Numbered from the stretch's first letter, positions 1-7,016 are shown. The stretch is DNA of 19,442 bases from Paraglaciecola arctica (GCA_003232445.1 QIJM01000565.1:1-19442); one strand, 5' to 3'. A program made the numbers and translations. The notes: generated by a model from the letters alone, not told the origin.

Positions 1-420
1 CGTCCTCAACTTCGTCCTCTACTTCGTCCTCTACTTCGTCCTCTACTTCGTCCTCTACTTCGTCCTCAACTTCGTCCTCAACTTCGTCCTCTACTTCGTC
101 CTCAACTTCATCCTCAACTTCGTCCTCAACTTCATCCTCAACTTCGTCCTCTACTTCGTCCTCAACTTCATCTTCTACTTCGTCCTCAACTTCATCCTCA
201 ACTTCATCCTCTACTTCGTCCTCAACTTCGTCCTCAACTTCGCCCTCAACTTCGTCCTCAACTTCGTCCTCAACTTCATCCTCAACTTCATCCTCAACTT
301 CGTCCTCAACTTCGTCCTCTACTTCGTCCTCTACTTCGTCCTCTACTTCGTCCTCAACTTCGTCCTCAACTTCGTCCTCTACTTCGTCCTCTACTTCGTC
401 CTCAACTTCGTCCTCTACAT
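1..420 (-). repeat. 12-bp tandem repeat, at least 35 units
   Basis: Thirty-five consecutive 12-bp units (plus-strand consensus cgtcctcaactt) with no insertion or deletion, truncated by the window edge. Common variants are ctcaac/ctctac and cgtcc/catcc. Read on the minus strand these are GTT/GTA, GAC/GAT and GAG/GAA, all synonymous. The exception is one cgccc unit at 241-252, which gives Gly. The unit at 409-420 is the degenerate first unit. Such arrays expand and contract by slippage or recombination in steps of four codons without breaking the frame. Confidence 0.97.
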
Positions 421-583
421 CAGTTTCGATTTGCCCTTCCAGATCTTCTTGAAAATAATAAATCTGATAAGGGTCAAAATGACTATCCAAACGTGAAGTT
501 GTTGCATCCGCCAAATTAGGGTAAAACATCAACGAGTTTACCAATACAGCAATATATGTTTTATTTGTACGTAAACTGTTCAT
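1..583 (-). CDS. Exported acidic EVED-repeat protein, N-terminal part
   Basis: Partial gene read leftwards and leaving the window at base 1 with no stop in 194 codons. ATG at 583-581 is preceded by a GAGAG ribosome-site-like stretch about 4-8 bases upstream. The first ~27 residues look like a signal peptide: basic MNSLRTNK, then a hydrophobic stretch, then an ADA cleavage-like end. About 27 non-repetitive residues follow, rich in Phe, Tyr and Asp, and then an uninterrupted Glu-Val-Glu-Asp tetrapeptide array to the edge. Only one residue departs from the pattern: Asp to Gly at 242-244. The array would be strongly negatively charged, so calcium or cation binding or a surface spacer is possible, but that is inference. 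The gene is divergent from the sigma/anti-sigma operon (47-77 bp between starts, depending on the sigma start), so it is a candidate target of that sigma factor. I do not recognise the family. The repeat is open in all frames on both strands; the start site, signal peptide and unique N-terminus favour this strand. Confidence 0.72.
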   Translation of the reverse strand, partial: MNSLRTNKTYIAVLVNSLMFYPNLADATTSRLDSHFDPYQIYYFQEDLEGQIETDVEDEVEDEVEDEVEDEVEDEVEDEVEDEVEDEVEDEVEDEVEDEVEDEVEDEVEDEVEGEVEDEVEDEVEDEVEDEVEDEVEDEVEDEVEDEVEDEVEDEVEDEVEDEVEDEVEDEVEDEVEDEVEDEVEDEVEDEVED

Positions 584-630
584 ATTCTCTCAGGCAGGTA
601 CTGTCTTTAGTTAATATAACAAATAAATGG

Positions 631-1197
631 ATGAATTATTTTTTTGGGAATAAAATTACATTGTCAAACGTTACTCTAGTAAATACCAATCGAACCAATA
701 GGGATATTAAAGTTTTAAAAGTTTTAATATTGGAGAACCTTCAGAGTTTACGTAGGTTTGCATACTCACTTACCAATAACGTGAGTGACGCAGATGATTT
801 AGTGCAAGACGTGGTAGAACGGCTGCTTAAAAAGTCTATCCCACAAGAGATTAAACCCTTGCCGTGGATTTTCAGAGTGTGCAAAAACGCATGGATAGAT
901 GAGATTAGGTCACGAAAAGTGCGCACCTCAGATGATAGCGTAGATGTAGAGCAGATAATGGCTACCAACAATCACCAGAGTGAATTTGAAAAAGGTGCGC
1001 AAAAGCAAGCATTGCTAGACGCGATTGAGACCTTGCCCGAAGCCTACAAAATGGTGATTAGCCTTATTGTCATTTCGGGTCTATCTTACGCAGAAACATC
1101 GCAAACCCTTGGTATTCCTATCGGGACGGTGATGAGTAGAGTTGCACGAGCAAGAGAAAAATTAGTCACAAAGCTAGGTAATACTAGTGAGGAGTAA
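631..1197 (+). CDS. ECF-type RNA polymerase sigma factor
   Basis: Small sigma-70 family protein of the extracytoplasmic-function group, which redirects RNA polymerase to a small regulon. Region 2 is visible as LRRFAYSL, the acidic DADDLVQDVVERLL and the -10 recognition helix PWIFRVCKNAWIDEIRSRK. Region 4 follows a short linker as LPEAYKMVISL, GLSYAETSQTLGIPIGTV and MSRVARAREKL, a helix-turn-helix for the -35 element. The frame is open from an ATG at 556, but family proteins usually begin only 10-30 residues before region 2.1. The ATG at 631, used here, or a TTG at 661 preceded by GGGA at 646-649, are therefore better starts; none has a strong ribosome site. Cotranscribed with the anti-sigma gene 3 bp downstream, and divergent from the acidic repeat protein. 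Which stimulus activates it cannot be told from the sequence. Confidence 0.9.
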   Translation: MNYFFGNKITLSNVTLVNTNRTNRDIKVLKVLILENLQSLRRFAYSLTNNVSDADDLVQDVVERLLKKSIPQEIKPLPWIFRVCKNAWIDEIRSRKVRTSDDSVDVEQIMATNNHQSEFEKGAQKQALLDAIETLPEAYKMVISLIVISGLSYAETSQTLGIPIGTVMSRVARAREKLVTKLGNTSEE

Positions 1198-1200
1198 TGT

Positions 1201-1905
1201 ATGAACATGCCAGATGAACAATGTATATCCGCTTACCTAGATGGTGAACTCAACGATATTGAGCGGGCGAAATTTGAAAAACGATTGCAAGAAGACGATA
1301 CGTTAGCGATCCGTTTTGCTCAGTTCAACGACAATGACACTGCGATTAGGCAACACTACTCAGCCATTGATGACACGCCCGTACCTGATTCGATTATGTC
1401 GTTGTTAGAGGAGCCGGAAGAAATACAATCATCAAGCGACAACAACGTTGTAGAAATAAAAAGCTGGCATCGGGTTAAATGGATGCCCATAGCCGCTTCG
1501 TTTTTAGTGGTCGCGTTGGCCGTGCCTATCTATAACAATATGGTTCAAGAAGCCCTACCCACTTTAACATCTGTGCTGGATACTCATACATCAGGGCAAA
1601 CACTTGAAATAGGAAACGATCAGCAAATTTATCTGACCATGAGCTTTACAGACGACCAAGGCAACTTTTGCCGGGAGTATTTTGTATCAAACCCACAAAG
1701 CGCTAATCATTTAGTGTCGTGCAAACTCGACAATAGATGGCAAGACCAAATAAGCGATAGCGTGGTCATGGGCTCAGATCAAGTGTTTCAACTCGCCTCT
1801 GGGCAACTCTCCGACAAAGTAGAGCAGTGGCTAGACTCCCATATGGCGTCTGACGCTATGGATACGCAACAGGAAACCAGCTTTTTAGATAACAGCAAAA
1901 ACTAG
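1201..1905 (+). CDS. Membrane-anchored anti-sigma factor
   Basis: 234-aa protein beginning 3 bp after the sigma stop, with an excellent GAGGAG ribosome site at 1189-1194 inside the end of the sigma gene, so translation is probably coupled. The N-terminus (CISAYLDGELNDIERAKFEK) resembles the cytoplasmic sigma-binding domain of RseA/RskA-like anti-sigma factors, but there is no HxxxCxxC zinc motif. One transmembrane segment lies at about residues 94-111 (MPIAASFLVVALAVPIY), giving a cytoplasmic N-terminus and a ~120-residue periplasmic domain. That domain holds two cysteines (about C157 and C174) that could form a disulfide. Role inferred from fold and operon: it holds the sigma factor at the membrane until a periplasmic signal releases it. 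The C-terminal sensor domain is not one I recognise. Confidence 0.83.
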   Translation: MNMPDEQCISAYLDGELNDIERAKFEKRLQEDDTLAIRFAQFNDNDTAIRQHYSAIDDTPVPDSIMSLLEEPEEIQSSSDNNVVEIKSWHRVKWMPIAASFLVVALAVPIYNNMVQEALPTLTSVLDTHTSGQTLEIGNDQQIYLTMSFTDDQGNFCREYFVSNPQSANHLVSCKLDNRWQDQISDSVVMGSDQVFQLASGQLSDKVEQWLDSHMASDAMDTQQETSFLDNSKN

Positions 1906-1935
1906 TCGCCCAATCTAAGTCAATCTAGTGATTTT

Positions 1936-1967
1936 GCAGGCAGGTATCTATTCATACCGATGCCTGC
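1936..1967 (+). terminator. Possible terminator of the sigma/anti-sigma operon
   Basis: Imperfect hairpin 31 bases after the anti-sigma stop. GCAGGCAGGTAT (1936-1947) pairs with ATACCGATGCCTGC (1954-1967), with a two-base bulge and a six-base loop. It is followed only by ttcatt, a poor U-run, so intrinsic termination is uncertain. Confidence 0.4.
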
Positions 1968-2186
1968 TTCATTGCACAATAATAACCGCTACGAATTGGC
2001 CAATTATTTGTATGCCTAATAGTTTTATCTTTGGAAAAACTATCGATAAACAAGTACTCGAAGATCCACAAAGTCATATTATCGATAAAGGCGGTGAAAT
2101 ATGGTTTCAAGGTGTCCCTTCATCTCTTTTTGGATGTGCCCTGACGATATCGCTACTTCTTGTTGCAAAGGTTGATAGATTACACT

Positions 2187-2214
2187 TGGAGTTGCTATTT
2201 AAACAGCAACTCCA
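2187..2214. repeat. Perfect 10-bp inverted repeat
   Basis: TGGAGTTGCT (2187-2196) and its exact complement AGCAACTCCA (2205-2214) flank an 8-bp AT-rich centre. No T-run follows on either side, so it is not a classical terminator. It could be an RNA hairpin or a protein-binding palindrome. Confidence 0.75.
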
Positions 2215-2247
2215 CCTGCCAGCGAAGTCCGTAATATTCCAATAGTG

Positions 2248-2299
2248 GGCTAATTGTTAGGATGGATTGGTATACCCAATCCAGTGAATTTCTAGCCCT
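2248..2299. repeat. Nested hairpin element at the 3' end of the aminopeptidase gene
   Basis: Symmetrical ~52-bp element: outer arms GGGCTA (2248-2253) and TAGCCC (2294-2299), then AATT/AATT, then an inner perfect 8-bp stem TGGATTGG/CCAATCCA around a 5-base loop. It lies 15 bp beyond the aminopeptidase stop and may stabilise or end that transcript, although no U-run follows. Its left half is the copy of the 25-bp direct repeat found again at 3970. REP- or MITE-like in architecture. Confidence 0.65.
2250..2274. repeat. 25-bp direct repeat, copy 1
   Basis: Identical over 25 bp to 3970-3994 in the same orientation, and ending tggattggtata. The match stops sharply on both sides. This copy is the left half of the hairpin element 2248-2299. 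Confidence 0.95.
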
Positions 2300-2314
2300 T
2301 ATTTGAAAACTCTT

Positions 2315-3859
2315 TTATTTTGAATTATCCCGAACTAACTGATCCATAAACCGAACGCCCCAACCTTGGCTGCCTTTTGGTGCAACGTCAATATCAGCTT
2401 CCAACCAATCTACGCCAGCAATATCTAAGTGAATCCATGGCAAGTCTTCGTCAATAAAAGTAGCAACCACCGCTGCTCCAATGCTCGCACCTGGATTACC
2501 AGCACCTGAATTTTTAATATCAGCAATGGGCGATTCTATTTGTTTAAAGTGGTTGGGATGCAAAGGTAACGGCCATACATTCTCCCCTGAGCGCTTACCT
2601 ACATCCATCATTTTTTGAGATAATTCAAAATTTCTGGTAATGACCGCCGCATACTCATCACTCAACGCTCTGCCCGCAGACCCTGTTAACGTGGCTATAT
2701 TCAATAACATTTTAGGTCTATATTTTTGCTGAGCATAATAAACGGCATCAGCCAGGATCAAACGCCCTTCTGCGTCTGTACTGATGATTTCAATACTCAC
2801 TCCCTTCATCGTTTCTAACACATCTCCAGGACGAATTGCATCTTGGCTTGGCATATTTTCTGCCAGTGGCATAAAGCCAATTAAATTAACATTTTCACCA
2901 CGTTGAGCGCTCGCATAGAGGGTTCCTGCAACCGCAGCCGCTCCTGCCAAATCTGATTTCATAGCCCACATCCCTTCGTTCTTCTTTAAGCTAATACCAC
3001 CGGTATCAAATGTGATCCCTTTACCAACTAGCGCGATAGGAGCATCAGTTTTTTGTGAACCGCGATAATTGATGACTAATAAACGAGGATCATTGATAGA
3101 GCCTTGTCCTACACCTTCTAAAGCTCCCATTTTTAACTTCTTAATGTCGCGCATATCCAGCACGTCAATATCCACATTTTTGATCCCTTTGAATTTTGCT
3201 TTCACAACATCAACAAAGGCTTGGGGATACATATTTTTACCTGGCTCGGTTGCCAAATCACGGGTTAAATGCACACCTTGGGCGATGTATGCCAAATCAG
3301 AGTTATACAATTTTGCGGCGTTGACAGCATTAGTAGTCACTAGCGTAACGTCCGACTCACCTTCACTCTTTTTTGTTTTGTAGCGATCGAAACTATAATG
3401 TCGAAGGTGATAGCCGTAGGCTATGTGAGCACTTGGCAGTGCTTCAGCCGTTTCCAAGTTTTCAACATGTACAGCTAAATCGAGACTTTCTGCAGTTGAA
3501 CTTAACGAGCTGGCTATTTTGCCCCCTAAATCTTGTAGCTCAGGGGCACTTAACCCATCTTTGTCTTGAGAGCCAATTAGCAATAGAGATCCTACTGTGC
3601 CAATCATCTGCAAATGCAGCGTGTTGCCTTTTTCTGGTGTAAATTTATTGAGTTGTATCAGTTTACTTAATTGACCACCCGATTTTTGGTCTAAGACTTG
3701 TGACATGCCATCCAAATGACTAACGTCGTTAATAAATACCACATGGAGTTTTTTATCTGAGGGTGCTGAAGTTATAAACTCGAAGGAGGCCTTTGCAAAA
3801 AGCGGACTTGAGAAACCTAGCATAGCAAGCGAAAACACCGCTAAACTTTTTAATTTCAT
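2315..3859 (-). CDS. Exported M17 leucyl aminopeptidase
   Basis: 514-aa metallopeptidase of family M17 (PepA-like), which removes N-terminal residues from peptides using two metal ions. The expected ligand and catalytic residues are all present: K280, D285, K292, D303, D362, E364 and R366, in GKGITFDTGG, KSDLAGAA and the family signature region TDAEGRLILADA. Each is exactly ten positions beyond its E. coli PepA counterpart. Unlike cytosolic PepA it begins with a clear signal peptide (MKLKSLAVFSLAMLGFSSPLFA, cleavage after about residue 22), so it should act in the periplasm or outside. The weak ribosome site TAGG lies ~9 bases before the ATG. It is probably monocistronic, since the next minus-strand gene upstream is 195 bp away. 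A role in peptide scavenging is inferred. Confidence 0.93.
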   Translation of the reverse strand: MKLKSLAVFSLAMLGFSSPLFAKASFEFITSAPSDKKLHVVFINDVSHLDGMSQVLDQKSGGQLSKLIQLNKFTPEKGNTLHLQMIGTVGSLLLIGSQDKDGLSAPELQDLGGKIASSLSSTAESLDLAVHVENLETAEALPSAHIAYGYHLRHYSFDRYKTKKSEGESDVTLVTTNAVNAAKLYNSDLAYIAQGVHLTRDLATEPGKNMYPQAFVDVVKAKFKGIKNVDIDVLDMRDIKKLKMGALEGVGQGSINDPRLLVINYRGSQKTDAPIALVGKGITFDTGGISLKKNEGMWAMKSDLAGAAAVAGTLYASAQRGENVNLIGFMPLAENMPSQDAIRPGDVLETMKGVSIEIISTDAEGRLILADAVYYAQQKYRPKMLLNIATLTGSAGRALSDEYAAVITRNFELSQKMMDVGKRSGENVWPLPLHPNHFKQIESPIADIKNSGAGNPGASIGAAVVATFIDEDLPWIHLDIAGVDWLEADIDVAPKGSQGWGVRFMDQLVRDNSK

Positions 3860-3969
3860 TTTATTAGCCTAATTATTAAAACAAATTTAAGTTTACAGGT
3901 TTATAGTCAGAATAAAAATACTGTTCACGTTACACAAAACATCACATTTTACGATGGTTATTGAGAAGA

Positions 3970-3994
3970 CTAATTGTTAGGATGGATTGGTATA
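3970..3994. repeat. 25-bp direct repeat, copy 2
   Basis: Second exact copy of the 25-bp sequence at 2250-2274, in the same orientation, upstream of the aminopeptidase start (between 3859 and 4055). Here the right half of the hairpin is missing. The two copies bracket the aminopeptidase gene 1,720 bp apart. Confidence 0.95.
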
Positions 3995-4054
3995 AATGGT
4001 GCCGAATAGTTCAACTTTGCTTTCAAGCCACGTTCCACTCTTAGCACTAACTAA

Positions 4055-5308
4055 TTACTCTATCTCAAACCAAGTTTTCAATACTTGATACACCTTAGGG
4101 TCGCTTAACAGTTGCATATGGTTGATGTTAGTACCTACCCATTTTTGAATGTCGGGAATACGTAAATCAAACGCCGGATCTTGGTGCTCGCCCAGTGCAC
4201 TTTTTATCCTTACCAGCCCATCACCTAAGGGGTAATGGGTACTTTCTTTAGCACTAGTTGCTACTGCGAAACATTGCACGGTATCAGGCAAAGGTAAAGA
4301 TAACCGTTGGTCACCACTAAACTCAAAATGTTCGGTGGTATGCCAATCCGATTCCTGCACATTGCCATAACGTAAATCTTTGATCCCAGAGCTGCGCACT
4401 TTCACTAGGCGTGCAAACGGCACTGTGTATGAATGAGCACCTAGAATTAAATCAATCCAGTTACCCGCTTTTTCAAGAGCAGCCCCATGATGCGGCGTGC
4501 CTAAAAACACTAACTTGTTGAGCAGTTCGGGCCATTTATGGCCGCTATTTTCTGCTACATGAAAAGCACTGCGAGATACTAATCCTCCCATGCTGTGAGC
4601 CAATATATTAATTTCCAGTTTTTTATCTGATAAATTTACCAGAGACTCCAACAAACCCGCAAACTGTTTGCCGCTGTCGGAAATATGCCGCCCGGTATTA
4701 TAGTGCAGGTAGATGGCTCCCATACCCGACTCGTTTGCCAACTCATCGCCATGATCATGACCTGCTCGACACCACTGCAGGTCATTCATACACAAGCCAT
4801 GAGCCATGATCAGAAGTTTGCCATTACTTTGATTTATGACCTCACGCAGCTGAACGTCATTTAGAATTTGCCCTTCTCTTCGAAAGTGCATTGGGATGGC
4901 CAAAGGGTTATCGCTAAGAACAAGATGATCACCCAACACCCCGTTTAATGCCGCAAGCAAAGCTTGGGTCGAGGTTGAATCAGGTTGAGAAGCTAGCGTT
5001 TTACTTATTGCAGCAAGTGGCACATCAATACTTTTACCTACCAATTCTGTCACATTGCGGAGATTGCGATACACCAACCCACTTATACCTGAAAGCTGTT
5101 CTTTTTCAGTCGCCGACTTTACAGCTGAAAGTGGACTTATGCGCTTATGCATTGATTCAACAATGTCAGTGATAGATAATACTGCATCAATGGTTAAACG
5201 ACCCACACCCTGAGTTTTGGAATTAGCTGTTTTCTTGGGATTTCCTTGACTTTTTTCTTTGGGATTACCGTTCATATATATCTGTTTGAATGCATAATAA
5301 GGTGGCAT
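4055..5308 (-). CDS. Alpha/beta-hydrolase, lipase-like
   Basis: 417-aa serine hydrolase. The nucleophile elbow AHSMGG places the catalytic serine at about S239. An HG oxyanion motif occurs in MAHGLCMND (~168-175). D363 in PLGDGLV and H397 in INHMQLL are in the right order for the acid and histidine. LVFLGTPHHG (~266-275) is typical of lipase/PGAP1-like esterases that act on bulky acyl substrates. The first ~130 residues are a hydrophilic, helical extension without a signal peptide, so it is probably cytoplasmic or membrane-associated. The ATG at 5308 has no ribosome site; an ATG at 5275 (MNGNPKEKSQ) is an equally good start. Shares a 144-bp divergent promoter region with the PLP-enzyme gene. 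The substrate cannot be inferred. Confidence 0.85.
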   Translation of the reverse strand: MPPYYAFKQIYMNGNPKEKSQGNPKKTANSKTQGVGRLTIDAVLSITDIVESMHKRISPLSAVKSATEKEQLSGISGLVYRNLRNVTELVGKSIDVPLAAISKTLASQPDSTSTQALLAALNGVLGDHLVLSDNPLAIPMHFRREGQILNDVQLREVINQSNGKLLIMAHGLCMNDLQWCRAGHDHGDELANESGMGAIYLHYNTGRHISDSGKQFAGLLESLVNLSDKKLEINILAHSMGGLVSRSAFHVAENSGHKWPELLNKLVFLGTPHHGAALEKAGNWIDLILGAHSYTVPFARLVKVRSSGIKDLRYGNVQESDWHTTEHFEFSGDQRLSLPLPDTVQCFAVATSAKESTHYPLGDGLVRIKSALGEHQDPAFDLRIPDIQKWVGTNINHMQLLSDPKVYQVLKTWFEIE

Positions 5309-5452
5309 ATCATAACACCATCTACTTATTTAAAAGATTCAAAAATGCAATCTCGATGAGTTGCTATTTAGATAATATCCTTTCACCACCATTAAGTAAT
5401 GATTGAACATCAACCACACTTAAAACGAAACCTATAAAGAGAAGAACAGACA

Positions 5453-6760
5453 ATGGCTAACGACGGAAACTACAAGAAAAGCAAAATCGGTAATCACGCG
5501 CTTAAGCCTGAAACAATGATGATGTCCTACGGTTATGACCCGCAGTTCTCCGAAGGCTCCGTTAAACCACCCGTGTTCTTGACCTCCACATTCGCCTACC
5601 AAACACCGGAAGAAGGCGAAGAATCGTTCCACATCATGGCTGGCCGTAAGCCGGCACCACAAGGCAGCGTTGGCGGTCTTATCTACAGCCGCTTCAACCA
5701 CCCCAACGTTGAAATCATCGAAGACCGCCTGTCACTCTTTGAAGGCTCTGAGTGTTCTGTAGCCTGCTCCAGCGGCATGGGCGCAATTAGCGCCATACTG
5801 CTCGCTTACTTGCGCCCCGGTGATGTGATTGTGCAAAGCACGCCTCTATATGGCGGCACCGAAACCCTCATGCGCAAATTCTTGCCTGAATTCAACATCA
5901 AAACCGGCGAATTCCATGACGGTCTAGACGAGTCGGGCATGCTCACATCTCTGCGTGATGCTGGCAAAAAAGGCCGCGTTGCCATGGTCTTCGTTGAATC
6001 ACCCGCCAACCCAACAAACTCTCTCGTTGATTTCGAAGCGTTAAATCGCGTGCTAGACATCATCGAAACAGAAACAGGCCACCGCCCGATCAGTGTCTGT
6101 GACAACACTTTAATGGGCCCCGTCTTTCAACAAGTCGTGCCCCAAGGCATCGATATGGCCATGTACTCACTGACTAAATATGTTGGCGGCCACAGTGATC
6201 TCGTCGCTGGCGCCGTTTGCGGCAGCCTTGAAATGCTACGCCCAGTTCGCGCCACCCGCGGCGCTCTTGGCCTCAACCTCGACCCGCATACCAGCTGGAT
6301 GATCTCACGCTCACTCGAAACCTTAAGTATCCGCATGGAACGCTCCGCCGACAGCGGCCGTAAAGTGGCACAATGGATTGCGGATAATTCCTATATTTCT
6401 GCAAAAATACTGCACCCTGACTTCATCCAAGATAAAGCCTACAAAGCCGTCTATAAGCGCCAATGTTTAGGCCCTAGCTCAACATTCTCTTTTGTGCTGG
6501 ACGTATCAAAATCAGACGCATTCCGCCTGATCAACAACCTGTCCATCTTCAAATCCGCCGTCAGCCTCGGCGGTAGCGAAAGCCTCATCTGCCATCCAGG
6601 CAGCACAACCCACTCCGGCGTGCCTGAGGAGTTGCGTGATCAATTCGGCGTAACTGACGGCCTTATCCGCCTCTCAATCGGCCTAGAACACCCAGACGAT
6701 TTAATCGCCGATCTAGATAACGCCTTTCGCACAACCTTCAAGGATGCAAAAGTGAGGTAG
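5453..6760 (+). CDS. PLP enzyme, cystathionine gamma-synthase / methionine gamma-lyase family
   Basis: 435-aa Cys/Met-metabolism PLP-dependent enzyme (fold type I). Visible landmarks: YSRFNHPN (78-85), phosphate-binding SSGMGA (106-111), stacking tyrosine in PLYGGT (Y133), ring-nitrogen aspartate in CDNT (D217) and the PLP lysine K242 in SLTKYVGGHSD. The C-terminal SLGGSESLICHPGSTTHS matches the family. Members carry out gamma-elimination or gamma-replacement on methionine, homocysteine, cystathionine or activated homoserine; the sequence does not decide which. An insertion around residues 54-75 (EEGEESFHIMAG...) is typical of the subgroup called only 'cystathionine gamma-synthase family protein'. 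Starts at an ATG with GAGAAG upstream. Codons favour C and G at third positions (CGC, CTC, GCC, GGC), unlike the AT-leaning neighbours, which suggests transfer or unusually strong expression. Confidence 0.9.
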   Translation: MANDGNYKKSKIGNHALKPETMMMSYGYDPQFSEGSVKPPVFLTSTFAYQTPEEGEESFHIMAGRKPAPQGSVGGLIYSRFNHPNVEIIEDRLSLFEGSECSVACSSGMGAISAILLAYLRPGDVIVQSTPLYGGTETLMRKFLPEFNIKTGEFHDGLDESGMLTSLRDAGKKGRVAMVFVESPANPTNSLVDFEALNRVLDIIETETGHRPISVCDNTLMGPVFQQVVPQGIDMAMYSLTKYVGGHSDLVAGAVCGSLEMLRPVRATRGALGLNLDPHTSWMISRSLETLSIRMERSADSGRKVAQWIADNSYISAKILHPDFIQDKAYKAVYKRQCLGPSSTFSFVLDVSKSDAFRLINNLSIFKSAVSLGGSESLICHPGSTTHSGVPEELRDQFGVTDGLIRLSIGLEHPDDLIADLDNAFRTTFKDAKVR

Positions 6761-6810
6761 GACTTGATGAAACACCATAATTATTTACAAATACACTCAT
6801 TTTAAATTTT

Positions 6811-6930
6811 TTAAGCAGACTGACCAGAAAACTGCTGAGCTTTATCTATATGCAGCACCACATGGCTATGGTTGCTCATCACCGCATAGGCACAGATATC
6901 AATGGCAAAGACAGTGGATAAAAATAGCAA
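6811..6930 (-). pseudogene. Relic of an IS200/RAYT-like (Y1) transposase
   Basis: Forty codons read on the minus strand (6930 to the TAA at 6813-6811) match the core of REP-associated tyrosine transposases: LLFLSTVFAIDICAYAVM, then SNHSHVVLHIDKAQ. The family normally has a His-hydrophobic-His pair (NHYH) that binds the catalytic metal; here it is HSH. There is no start codon, no N-terminus and no C-terminal tyrosine helix, and the frame stops soon after KAQ. It is a dead internal fragment left between the PLP gene and the next gene. Confidence 0.82.
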
Positions 6931-6995
6931 ACAACATTTGGCGCAAATGTTCAATTACATAAAGGTCATACCGCGTAATCTTTAAGCTTAATAAA

Positions 6996-7016
6996 AAGGA
7001 GTCATTATGAAATGAA
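6996..7016 (+). promoter_or_regulatory. Ribosome site and duplicated start, ATGAA twice
   Basis: AAGGAG at 6996-7001 is followed by ATGAAATGAAACAA, a tandem copy of ATGAA. The first ATG (7007) is ideally spaced (5 bases) but opens only Met-Lys-stop. The second (7012) opens the 230-codon gene and is 10 bases from the ribosome site. The stop TGA of the mini-frame overlaps this ATG, so the gene may rely on direct initiation at the second ATG or on termination-reinitiation. Confidence 0.7.

Larger units (their letters stand above)
1906..2314. other. Gene-poor gap with three hairpins
   Basis: Space between the anti-sigma stop and the 3' end of the convergent aminopeptidase gene. A 105-codon frame (1928-2245, GTG start) is open on the plus strand, but it has no ribosome site, overlaps a hairpin at its start and a perfect palindrome near its end, and resembles nothing I know, so I do not call it a gene. 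The gap holds hairpins at 1936-1967, 2187-2214 and 2248-2299, listed separately. Confidence 0.6.

Noticed and set aside
1..420. CRISPR array
   Set aside because: The units are 12 bp and contiguous, with no unique spacers; a coding tandem repeat explains them.
556..630. N-terminal extension of the sigma factor from the ATG at 556
   Set aside because: The extra residues are not sigma-like and lie over the divergent start region; a later start is more likely.
1928..2245. 105-codon plus-strand open frame with a GTG start
   Set aside because: No ribosome site, hairpins at both ends, no recognisable domain; read as chance.
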